DNA of 23,380 nucleotides from Bilophila wadsworthia ATCC 49260 (lineage in GTDB: Bacteria; Desulfobacterota; Desulfovibrionia; Desulfovibrionales; Desulfovibrionaceae). Below, piece by piece: positions 1 through 6,226 of the stretch. The stretch lies in NCBI RefSeq assembly GCF_000701705.1, contig NZ_JNJP01000059.1, positions 1 through 23,380 on the forward strand, in the 5' to 3' direction. Each line of letters starts with the position of its first letter. The stretch's first letter is position 1. A program made the translations under genes and the position numbers. The notes under the pieces were generated by a model. That model worked only from the letters and a program-made list of their open reading frames with translations. It did not search any database and was not told the DNA's origin.

Positions 1-11
1 AGCTGCCATGT

Positions 12-90
12 AGGATTCGATAAAGTCGAAAGTCCGGGGAGGGGGAGAAGGAAGCCCTTCTTCAGAAGGGTTCCTTCTCCCCCTCCCCGG
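12..90. repeat. Interspersed hairpin repeat, copy 1
   Basis: A head segment at 12–33 (AGGATTCGATAAA then CGAAAGTC) matches segments at 7721–7740 and 23331–23352. It is followed by a G/A-rich tract that forms a long hairpin at 34–90. The outer arms, 34–53 and 71–90, are complementary over 20 bases; the inner part CCCTTC/GAAGGG is separated by a TTCA loop. It lies just downstream of the eutJ stop but has no T-run, so I read it as a dispersed repeat that may also act as a 3'-end structure. Confidence 0.7.
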
Positions 91-107
91 CCTTCATAGA
101 CCTTCGC

Positions 108-932
108 CTACCCTTCCATCAGCGGTAAGCACGCGATGGCGAGGGGGGTGAGCAAGAGGGGATAGTCAGGGCACTCGACCTTGATGCCGAGCTCCTTCTC
201 GAACAGGGGCGCGATGCCGGGGAAGCAACACGTGCCGCCGGTGAGATACACGGTATCCACGGCATGGCCGGAAATATGGGCCTTCACGATATCGGAAATA
301 CGCTCGAAAACCGGCCTCACGATGGGAGCGTACTGGCGGTTGTCCGTGCCGCGCTTCTTGAGCTCGGCTTCCTCGTAGGGCACCGAAAGAGCGCCGGACA
401 TGGCAAGGGTCACATGATGCCCGCCGGTGGCATCGTCAACGGAGGCGATGACCTTGCCGTTGGAGATGACCGCCGTACCGGTCGTGCCGCCGCCGATGTC
501 CACGACCGCAGCGCGATCGAGCCTGGCCAGACGCGCAAGGCAACTCGGCTCGTCCGCCGTGCTCACAAGGCGCAGGTTGGCGGCGTCCAGAATGTTTGTG
601 GAAAGCCGCGCATCCGTTCCGGGCGGATAGGAAGTGGACGCCTCGGTGATCTTCCGGCCAAGGCGTTCCTCCGTCATGCTCACGAGCCGCTTCACGATGG
701 TGATCGCGCCGTGATAGTCCACGACCACGCCGTCGCGTACGACGGTGGCCCACTCAAGGAACGCCGACACGGGCATCCCGTTGTCATCCACCGCCATGAC
801 CACCACGTCGGCCGTGCCGAGGTCGACGCCGACATGAATGGGCCCTTCCACCTGAACAGGAGAGGCGTCGTTGCAAATCTTCGAGGCCACTTCCAGCCGC
901 TTCATCACTTCATCCCATGCAATCTGCTTCAT
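108..932 (-). CDS. eutJ: EutJ-like ethanolamine-utilisation ATPase/chaperone
   Basis: A 274-residue protein of the actin/Hsp70 ATPase fold, close to the usual EutJ length of about 278. Visible motifs are phosphate-1 (HVGVDLGTADVVVMAVD, about 33–49), phosphate-2 (AAVVDIGGGTTGTAVI, about 141–156) and an adenosine-type motif (VYLTGGTCCFPG, about 228–239). EutJ is a putative chaperone in bacterial-microcompartment loci for ethanolamine and related substrates; its biochemical role is poorly defined. The start at 932 has GGAG four bases upstream. No shell protein, lyase or dehydrogenase of a microcompartment is visible here, so this is either the edge of a eut/BMC cluster running off the left side or an orphan. 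Related FtsA/PilM-like ATPases are alternatives, but the sequence reads best as EutJ. Confidence 0.87.
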   Translation of the reverse strand: MKQIAWDEVMKRLEVASKICNDASPVQVEGPIHVGVDLGTADVVVMAVDDNGMPVSAFLEWATVVRDGVVVDYHGAITIVKRLVSMTEERLGRKITEASTSYPPGTDARLSTNILDAANLRLVSTADEPSCLARLARLDRAAVVDIGGGTTGTAVISNGKVIASVDDATGGHHVTLAMSGALSVPYEEAELKKRGTDNRQYAPIVRPVFERISDIVKAHISGHAVDTVYLTGGTCCFPGIAPLFEKELGIKVECPDYPLLLTPLAIACLPLMEG

Positions 933-1230
933 CGTGCTCCAGCCGTCGTTAAATGGAAAAACAACGCCGCGCTGTCAGGCGGCGCTTCGTTTCAAAAGGA
1001 AAGTCGCTCTTGAAGCTATACGGCGCGGGCGGAACCCGAGTCAAGGCGGTGCCCCTTTTCCCTTCCCATGCGGACGCGCCCAAAAGACTTGACAGGGGAC
1101 GAAAACAGCAGGAAAAACACATAAAGCGTCTATCTGTGCCCCGAAAGGCGGCCCATTTCGATCATCGCCGGAAGACGGCGGACGACCCGTGCCCTTCTGC
1201 TCTGAAAGGCCGGCACAAAAGGATTCCTTG
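933..1230. other. eutJ–pyk divergent intergenic region
   Basis: No gene seen. It contains a GC-rich inverted repeat (CGCCGC 965–970, GCGGCG 979–984) which, read on the minus strand, is followed by TTGTTTTT, about 20 bases before the eutJ start. A TTGACA occurs at 1089–1094, but no good −10 lies 16–18 bases downstream, so the pyk promoter is not assigned. Confidence 0.5.
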
Positions 1231-2649
1231 ATGAAAACCAAAATTCTGGCAACCATCGGCCCCGCGTCCAACAAGCGTGACGTTCTTTCCAAACTGATCG
1301 CGGCTGGCGTCCGGATTTTCCGCCTTAATTTCTCCCACGGCGACAGTTCCTCCTTCGTCGACCTCATCAAGATGATCCGCGAACTGGAAATCGTCCACAA
1401 GACGCCCATCACGATCCTTCAAGACCTCTCGGGCCCCAAGATCCGTATCGGCACCTTCCCCAATGAAGGCTCGCTGAACGTGCTCAAGGGCGATCAGCTG
1501 CTGCTCGGCCCCTCCTCGCTGATGTGCAATGACGAGTTCCCGTATATCCCCTTCGATCACCCCGAAATTTTCGCCGAACTCGAACAGGGCGATCGCCTTG
1601 TGCTCGCTGACGGCACCCTCCAGTTCCGGGTGGTCGAACACCGCGAGGACGGGCTCTTCAAGCTCGAAGCCAACAACAACGGCATCGTCACCTCGCGCAA
1701 GGGCCTCGCCCTGCCCGGCAAGTCCATCCCGCTGCCCGCGCTTACCGAAAAAGACAAGAAGGACCTCGTGGACGGCCTCGCCCTCGGCGTTGACGCCGTG
1801 GCGCTCTCCTTCGTGCAGTCGCCCGAAGACATCCGCGAAGCCAAGTCGATCATCCGCAGCCACAGCGACCGCGACATCCCGGTCATCGCCAAGCTCGAAC
1901 GCCGCAACGCGGTGGATCGGCTCGACGCCATCCTCAAGGAAGTCGATATCGTCATGGTGGCCCGCGGCGACCTCGGCATCGAGTGCCCGCTGCCGGAACT
2001 CCCGGCCATGCAGAAGCGCATCATCCGGGCCTGCAACCGGGCGGCTAAGCCCGTCATCGTCGCCACGCAGATGCTGCTTTCGATGGTGTCCAGCCCCTCC
2101 CCGACCCGTGCCGAAACCACGGACGTCGCCAACGCCGTTCTGGACGGCGCGGATTGCGTGATGCTCTCCGAAGAAACGGCTATGGGCAACTATCCCGTTG
2201 AAACGGTGCAGTTCATGAGCGAAATCGCTTCCAAGGCCGAGGAGCTCATGGCCGAAACCCGCCGCATCGCGGAGCCCGAAAACGACGGCACCGCCGAATT
2301 CCTCGCCTACGCCGCCTGTCTGCTGGCCCAGAAAGCCAACGCCAAGTCCATCGTGGCGCACAGCCTTTCCGGCACCTCGGCCCGTCTGCTGTCCGCGCGC
2401 CGTCCCGTGCAGACCATCCATGCGCTGACCCCAGACGTGACCAGCCTCAAGGCCCTGAACTTCTCATGGGGCGTGCTCCCGCATCAGGTCGGAAACGACG
2501 ACGTGGGCCATCTCGCCCGCGCCGAACGTTTCATCGCTTCGTCCTCGCTGTTCGGGCTCGGTGAAGATGTGGTCATCACCGCCGGTCAGCCCACGTCCTC
2601 TTCCCCGCAGCCTCGCGGCACCAATCTGGTGAAAATCTACAGGAAGTAG
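1231..2649 (+). CDS. pyk: Pyruvate kinase
   Basis: Converts phosphoenolpyruvate and ADP to pyruvate and ATP, the last step of glycolysis, in the cytoplasm. The 472-residue protein has the family layout: N-terminal TIM barrel with KILATIGPAS (4–13) and RLNFSHG (31–37), a B domain from about 70 to 165 starting near DLSGPKIRIG, the active-site segment VIAKLE (K221, E223), ARGDLGI (244–250), and PVIVATQML followed by PTRAETTDVANAVLDG (about 274–306). The C-terminal alpha/beta domain completes it. I chose ATG 1231 rather than the in-frame ATG at 1189 because the family begins at MKTKI and AAAAGGA lies at 1217–1223, correctly spaced. MLSEETAMG replaces the commoner MLSGETA. The gene stands alone and is closed by a strong terminator. 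Confidence 0.96.
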   Translation: MKTKILATIGPASNKRDVLSKLIAAGVRIFRLNFSHGDSSSFVDLIKMIRELEIVHKTPITILQDLSGPKIRIGTFPNEGSLNVLKGDQLLLGPSSLMCNDEFPYIPFDHPEIFAELEQGDRLVLADGTLQFRVVEHREDGLFKLEANNNGIVTSRKGLALPGKSIPLPALTEKDKKDLVDGLALGVDAVALSFVQSPEDIREAKSIIRSHSDRDIPVIAKLERRNAVDRLDAILKEVDIVMVARGDLGIECPLPELPAMQKRIIRACNRAAKPVIVATQMLLSMVSSPSPTRAETTDVANAVLDGADCVMLSEETAMGNYPVETVQFMSEIASKAEELMAETRRIAEPENDGTAEFLAYAACLLAQKANAKSIVAHSLSGTSARLLSARRPVQTIHALTPDVTSLKALNFSWGVLPHQVGNDDVGHLARAERFIASSSLFGLGEDVVITAGQPTSSSPQPRGTNLVKIYRK

Positions 2650-2668
2650 CCTAACACTGCCATATAGC

Positions 2669-2715
2669 AACAACAAAAACGCCAGAACGGAATCCGTTCT
2701 GGCGTTTTTGTTGTT
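2669..2715. terminator. pyk rho-independent terminator, perfect 22-bp inverted repeat
   Basis: The arms 2669–2690 and 2694–2715 are exact reverse complements around a 3-base loop (AAT). The GC core GCCAGAACGG/CCGTTCTGGC is flanked by A-rich and T-rich ends, so it can work in both directions between convergent pyk (+) and folE2 (−). Confidence 0.93.
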
Positions 2716-2769
2716 CAAAAAAAGCTTCCCGCCCTCAGGTGTCCTTTTCTTGATAGCGGCTCCACTAAG

Positions 2770-2827
2770 GTTGGGTGGGATTGTGGGAAAGGAGAGGAAC
2801 GTTTTTCTTCAGGAAAGTTCCCTCTCC
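2770..2827. repeat. Hairpin repeat, degenerate copy
   Basis: GGAGAGGAAC (2791–2800) pairs with GTTCCCTCTCC (2817–2827, one bulged C) around a loop containing TTCTTCAGGAAA. The loop resembles the TTCTTCAGAA loops of the copies at 34–90 and 3833–3885. It is followed by an AT-rich tract, 2828–2870. Confidence 0.5.
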
Positions 2828-2867
2828 AATACTTTAATATCATTTTAAAATCATCAATTCTAAAATT

Positions 2868-3647
2868 TTACAGCGTCACACCGTGCTCTATGCAGGCAAA
2901 GGCGTTGTGGGCATGGATGGACTCGTAGCTCTCGACTTCGACGCGGAACCCGCTCACATGCGGATGATCGGCAAGGCGGCTGGCGACATTGCGCACCACG
3001 TCCTCAACAAAGGTCGGCCGCGAAAAGGCGTCTTCAGTCACGAACTTCTCATCTTCGCGCTTGAGCAACGAATAGACGGGCGACGAGCCGGACGCCTCGG
3101 CGATCTCGATGAAATCCTCGATCCAGCAGAACCCGCGCATCCGGACCGCCATGCGCACGTCGGCCCGCTGGCTGTGCGCGCCTTCGCGGCTGATGGCCTT
3201 TGAGCACGGGCATACGGTCATCACGGGAACCGTCACTTCGAGCAGGAACGACGGCTTGCCGTCCTCGGGCAACTCGCCGGTCAGCCTGCACTCGTAGGGC
3301 AGAATGCCGGGGCAGGCAGTCGCGGGGGCGTTCTTCTGCACAAAATACGGAAAATGAAAGACAATATGCGCCCTGCGGGCGTTCAGGCGCTCCCGCACGT
3401 CCTCAAGCAGGCGCTTCATCCCCGCGTAGTCCAAGTCCTCAGTCCAGTTCGCCAGAGCCTGCACAAAGCGGCTCATGTGCGTGCCCTTGAACGCAGCGGG
3501 CAGATCCACGCTGACGTCCACATTGGCGACCGTATGCTGCGTCCCCTGCGCGCGATCCCGCACCAGCAAAGGCAGCTTCAACCCTTTGACCCCTACCCGG
3601 TCGATGGGCAGCGCCACCGGAGCCGGACTGTTCTGTACGTCTTCCAT
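2868..3647 (-). CDS. folE2: GTP cyclohydrolase I type B (FolE2)
   Basis: Catalyses GTP to 7,8-dihydroneopterin triphosphate, the first step of tetrahydrofolate (and queuosine) synthesis. The 259-residue protein matches the FolE2/GCYH-IB family in length and motifs: KGTHMSRF (54–61), the catalytic cysteine segment TVCPCSKAIS (144–153, C146/C148), GAHSQR (157–162) and the C-terminal ESIHAHNAF. FolE2 enzymes accept metals other than zinc and in many bacteria replace or back up zinc-dependent FolE; no Zur site was recognised here. The ATG at 3647 is preceded by AAGGAAAAGA. It is monocistronic as far as visible, with 249 bases, including a repeat, separating it from nikR. Confidence 0.95.
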   Translation of the reverse strand: MEDVQNSPAPVALPIDRVGVKGLKLPLLVRDRAQGTQHTVANVDVSVDLPAAFKGTHMSRFVQALANWTEDLDYAGMKRLLEDVRERLNARRAHIVFHFPYFVQKNAPATACPGILPYECRLTGELPEDGKPSFLLEVTVPVMTVCPCSKAISREGAHSQRADVRMAVRMRGFCWIEDFIEIAEASGSSPVYSLLKREDEKFVTEDAFSRPTFVEDVVRNVASRLADHPHVSGFRVEVESYESIHAHNAFACIEHGVTL

Positions 3648-3784
3648 TCTTTTCCTTTATCCTACAGCCTGATAACAAAAAACGTCATCCCGGCATCGTG
3701 CAGAGGCTCTTTTTTATCTGGGCATCCCCACCTGTAGCGGATCCACACGCCGACAGCCCCACATCCAACGGGACTCCCGACGCA

Positions 3785-3885
3785 CAGCCTCCCCACCAGC
3801 CGGAAGTCTTCGGGGGGGAGGGGATGGAGGTGCGGGGGAAGGGGAGGGAAGCCCTTCTTCAGAAAGGTGCCCTCCCCTTCCCCCG
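3785..3885. repeat. Interspersed hairpin repeat with CAGCCTCCCCACCAGCCG head
   Basis: The 18-base head at 3785–3802 recurs in exact inverted orientation at 7466–7483. It continues GGAAGTCTTCGGGGGGGAGG, resembling GAAAGTCTTTGGAGAGGG at the right window end. It closes with a hairpin whose 16-base arms, 3833–3848 and 3870–3885, are perfectly complementary around a loop containing CCCTTCTTCAGAAAGG. It fills most of the folE2–nikR gap. Confidence 0.75.
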
Positions 3886-3896
3886 ATATATCCTAA

Positions 3897-4316
3897 CTAC
3901 GGCAAATCCGCACCGATGGTGGTGATCGAAAAAGTCCCGTGCGTGACGCCGCGGATAGAGCGAAGCTGATCCGCAAGCTCGCGGAGTTCCCCGGCCTTGC
4001 CTTTGAGCACCAAAATCTCCAAGCAATTATGATGATCCAGATGCACATGAAGCGTCGTCACGATAAGCCCGTGCGCGTCGTGCTGCCGTTCCGTCAGCTT
4101 GCGGGACAGATCGCGGACATGATGATCGTAAATCAGGCTCAGCACGCCCGCCGCGTCCGCGGTCTCGGAATGCAGCGAATCCTGCACCAGCGCGTCACGG
4201 ATGATGTCGCGCAACGCCTCGGAACGGCTTGGGCATCCCTGCCGTTCGCACAGGGCATCAAACTTCTCAAGCAGATCGCTATCCAACGAAACGCCGAAAC
4301 GAACCGTTTCTCCCAT
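3897..4316 (-). CDS. nikR: Nickel-responsive regulator NikR
   Basis: A 139-residue ribbon-helix-helix repressor with a C-terminal ACT-like nickel-sensing domain. The N-terminal RHH runs from about 3 to 45 (VRFGVSLDSDLLEKFD, then RSEALRDIIRDAL). The nickel ligands of the E. coli protein (H76, H87, H89, C95) have counterparts at H79, H90, H92 and C98 within TLHVHLDHHNCLE. When nickel is ample, NikR represses nickel uptake genes, relevant to an organism likely to carry NiFe hydrogenases. An in-frame upstream extension exists, but the family starts at MGETVRF; the ATG is at 4316, with GAGGG close upstream. The start lies 11 bases after the methyltransferase stop, so the two are probably co-transcribed. 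No nickel transporter is in the window. Confidence 0.95.
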   Translation of the reverse strand: MGETVRFGVSLDSDLLEKFDALCERQGCPSRSEALRDIIRDALVQDSLHSETADAAGVLSLIYDHHVRDLSRKLTERQHDAHGLIVTTLHVHLDHHNCLEILVLKGKAGELRELADQLRSIRGVTHGTFSITTIGADLP

Positions 4317-4327
4317 TGTCGCACCCT

Positions 4328-5059
4328 CTATCGGTGAATTTCCCAGATCCGCACAGGAACGGGCCGCTCCTGCGGATACAGGGCCTCTATGTTCTTTTCC
4401 CAGACGCAGCGCCCCGCCCAGCGGCGGTTGACGAGCATGGAACGGAAGGTATCGTAAACGGCCCGGCTGGGTTCGGCGACCCACGCCGCGCCGCCCTCCG
4501 CAAGCGCATACTCCAGAAAATCCAGCACGGGCGCGGCGAAACGCTGCTCATACATGATGTCCCCGCCCCAGATGAACCGCAGGCTCCGGCGTTTCACCGC
4601 GGGCTTGCGCCAGTCCATGACCGTCCAGAGCGGCTGGGGCACGGCGTTGTGCTCCGCGTTGCGCCGCGCGAAACGCAGGGCTTCCGGCTCATAGTCCATA
4701 CCGATGACGTTCGCGCCGAGCCATTGGGCCACCAGCGCCGTCAGGCCGATCCCGCATCCGAGATCAAGGCAGGGCTGGCCGCGCAGGCTCTCGCGCCGCT
4801 GGTACAGCCAGTCGGCAAGCACAAGGCTGGAAGGCCAAAGCTCCGTCCAGTAAGGCAGGCGCTCGTCTTCCGTAAACTCGGTCATGGACTCCCACAGGGC
4901 TTCCATGTCGGCGGCGCGTTCCAGCGTCCAGTCCCGCCCGCAGGCGTTTACCGTCAAAAAAGGCTGCCAGCTCCCCTCCGAAAGGGGCGTATCCTGAGAT
5001 TCGTTCACCGTTTTCCGTCCCTGCCGGGCCGAAGGGTCCGGCGCGGCATCATAAGTCAT
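4328..5059 (-). CDS. SAM-dependent methyltransferase, nicotinamide N-methyase-like / protein lysine methyltransferase-like
   Basis: A 243-residue Rossmann-fold methyltransferase. Motif I is LDLGCGIGLTALVAQWLGANVIGMD (about 94–118). Before it comes the family signature PYWTELWPSSLVLADWL (about 68–84), typical of the predicted nicotinamide N-methyase group, some of which methylate protein lysines. After it come EPEALRFARRNAEHN and WGGDIMYEQ. The substrate cannot be read from sequence. It precedes nikR by 11 bases. The start is uncertain: ATG 5059 lies only 2–3 bases from the predicted transcription start, whereas an in-frame GTG at 5008 has GGGACGGA upstream and would drop 17 poorly conserved-looking residues. 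Confidence 0.82.
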   Translation of the reverse strand: MTYDAAPDPSARQGRKTVNESQDTPLSEGSWQPFLTVNACGRDWTLERAADMEALWESMTEFTEDERLPYWTELWPSSLVLADWLYQRRESLRGQPCLDLGCGIGLTALVAQWLGANVIGMDYEPEALRFARRNAEHNAVPQPLWTVMDWRKPAVKRRSLRFIWGGDIMYEQRFAAPVLDFLEYALAEGGAAWVAEPSRAVYDTFRSMLVNRRWAGRCVWEKNIEALYPQERPVPVRIWEIHR

Positions 5060-5067
5060 GTGTATGA

Positions 5068-5096
5068 CCTATACAGGCGGCGGCGGAAAGGGTCAA
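5068..5096 (-). promoter_or_regulatory. Promoter of the methyltransferase–nikR unit
   Basis: On the minus strand, TTGACC (5096–5091), a 17-base spacer, then TATAGG (5073–5068). Predicted initiation is near 5061, almost on the ATG at 5059. Two small palindromes overlap this point: GTAT/ATAC (5062–5074) and GTCAT/ATGAC (5055–5068). They are possible operator sequence. Confidence 0.6.
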
Positions 5097-5126
5097 CGAA
5101 AGGGTACGGAGCCCCCGCCGGCATTA

Positions 5127-5155
5127 TTGACCCTTAACAGCGCGTCAGGTATGAT
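5127..5155 (+). promoter_or_regulatory. Promoter of the lysO-like pair
   Basis: TTGACC (5127–5132), a 17-base spacer, TATGAT (5150–5155). It gives a leader of about 30 nt before ATG 5194, too short for a lysine riboswitch. Its −35 region, TTGACCCTT, is the mirror image of the divergent promoter's AAGGGTCAA at 5088–5096. Confidence 0.7.
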
Positions 5156-5193
5156 AATCAGCTTTTTCGTACTGATAAAGGAGAAATCGCCTC

Positions 5194-5514
5194 ATGATCG
5201 TGGAAATGGGTTGTCTTATCCTCGGGGTTCCCGTGGGTTTCCTCCTCCGCAGGAAGCCCCTCGTCATCAAGATCACCGATCAGGTGCTCACGTGGTCCGT
5301 CCGCATCCTTCTGCTCCTGCTCGGCCTCGCGCTCGGCGCCGACGACCGCCTCATGTCGCAGATGGACACCATCGGCGCGCGCGGCATCTTCATCAGCCTG
5401 TGCTGCGTGGCGGGGAGCCTCATCGGCGCGCGCCTCCTCGAGCCGATCATGAACCGCCATGTAGGGCGCTACGCCGTTTCCCGTACCGCGAAGGACGAAG
5501 GGGCGGCACAGTGA
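5194..5514 (+). CDS. LysO-type lysine exporter, N-terminal subunit
   Basis: A 106-residue membrane protein matching the N-terminal part of the Lys_export (DUF340) family, of which E. coli LysO (YbjE, about 299 residues) is the lysine exporter. Three hydrophobic segments are visible: about 1–18, 28–50 (VRILLLLLGLALGAD) and 62–84. It carries the LGLALGADDRLM turn. AAAGGAGA at 5177–5184 supports ATG 5194. The stop overlaps the next gene's GTG by four bases, so the two halves are presumably made in fixed ratio and assemble together. Exported substrate (lysine or an analogue) is inferred from the family only. Confidence 0.8.
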   Translation: MIVEMGCLILGVPVGFLLRRKPLVIKITDQVLTWSVRILLLLLGLALGADDRLMSQMDTIGARGIFISLCCVAGSLIGARLLEPIMNRHVGRYAVSRTAKDEGAAQ

Positions 5515-6116
5515 AGGAATCCATCATCGTCCTGTTCTTTTTCAGCTTCGGCGTGCTCGGGGGCAGGCTCGACCTCCTGCCCGCCGACTGGCTCGGCCTT
5601 GTCCACGAGGCCAGCAATCTCGCCGTATACGCCATGCTCGCCGCCGTGGGCATGAGCCTCGGCTTCGATTCCCGGGCTTGGCGCATCCTGCGGGATCTCA
5701 AAGGCTGGGTCGTGCTCGTCCCCCTGATGATCATCGTCGGGACGTTCCTCGGCGGCGTGGCGGCATGGACCATGCTGGACATGAGCTTCCGGGACGTGAT
5801 GGCCGTGGCAGCCGGATTCGGTTACTACAGCCTGTCGAGTATGCTCATCAACCAGCTCGCCGACGTCAGCCTCGGTTCGATGGCGCTTATTTCCAATATG
5901 GTCAGGGAACTCGTCACCTTGCTGTTCGCCCCCCTGTTCGCCCGGGTCTTCGGCGGCCTCGGGCCGCTTTCCGCCGCCGGGGCCGCCAGCGATACCTGTT
6001 TGCCCGCCATTATCCGTACATCGGGCGAGCGGAACACCATCCTTGGGATCTTCTCGGGCATGGTGCTCACCATCGCCGTCCCCATCTTCGTGACATCCAT
6101 TTTCGCATGGCTGTAA
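5511..6116 (+). CDS. LysO-type lysine exporter, C-terminal subunit
   Basis: A 201-residue membrane protein covering the remainder of the Lys_export family, with about six hydrophobic segments. Family-typical stretches include AVGMSLGFDSRAW (about 45–57), AGFGYYSLSSMLINQLAD (about 101–118), ISNMVRELVTLLFAPLFARVFG and ASDTCLPAIIRTSGERNTILGIFSGMV. The start is GTG 5511 in a GTGA overlap with the upstream gene's stop, preceded by GAAGGGG. Together the two proteins equal one full-length LysO (106 + 201 residues). This is a natural two-gene arrangement, not a frameshift, because each half has its own start and ribosome-binding sequence. Confidence 0.83.
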   Translation: MKESIIVLFFFSFGVLGGRLDLLPADWLGLVHEASNLAVYAMLAAVGMSLGFDSRAWRILRDLKGWVVLVPLMIIVGTFLGGVAAWTMLDMSFRDVMAVAAGFGYYSLSSMLINQLADVSLGSMALISNMVRELVTLLFAPLFARVFGGLGPLSAAGAASDTCLPAIIRTSGERNTILGIFSGMVLTIAVPIFVTSIFAWL

Positions 6117-6146
6117 CGCAGTCAAACAAAAAAAGAAATCAACCCG

Positions 6147-6175
6147 TTGACGCCTCAGAGAGACTTGCTTACCTT
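6147..6175 (+). promoter_or_regulatory. Promoter candidate for the secreted-protein gene
   Basis: TTGACG (6147–6152), a 17-base spacer, TACCTT (6170–6175), with ATG 6227 about 45 bases downstream of the predicted start. The −10 is weak. Confidence 0.45.
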
Positions 6176-6226
6176 TACGCAAATCCAACCATATCGTTTT
6201 ACAACCCTATACAGCCAGAGAGCATC

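Noticed and set aside
1162..2421. Long minus-strand frame of about 419 codons across pyk
   Set aside because: It lies entirely antisense to the clearly conserved pyruvate kinase. Its translation is low-complexity Gly/Asp/His/Arg-rich, as expected from high-GC shadow frames.
5062..5067. GTATGA as a NikR operator half-site at its own promoter
   Set aside because: The E. coli-type site needs TCATAC 16 bases away, which is absent; only small local palindromes remain, so NikR autoregulation is not claimed.
5156..5193. Lysine riboswitch before the lysO-like pair
   Set aside because: The leader from the assigned promoter is only about 30 nt, too short for an L-box aptamer, and no aptamer-like pairing was seen.
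5678..6226. Long N-terminal extension of the secreted-protein frame
   Set aside because: It overlaps the LysO-like gene in another frame, and the signal peptide begins at ATG 6227.
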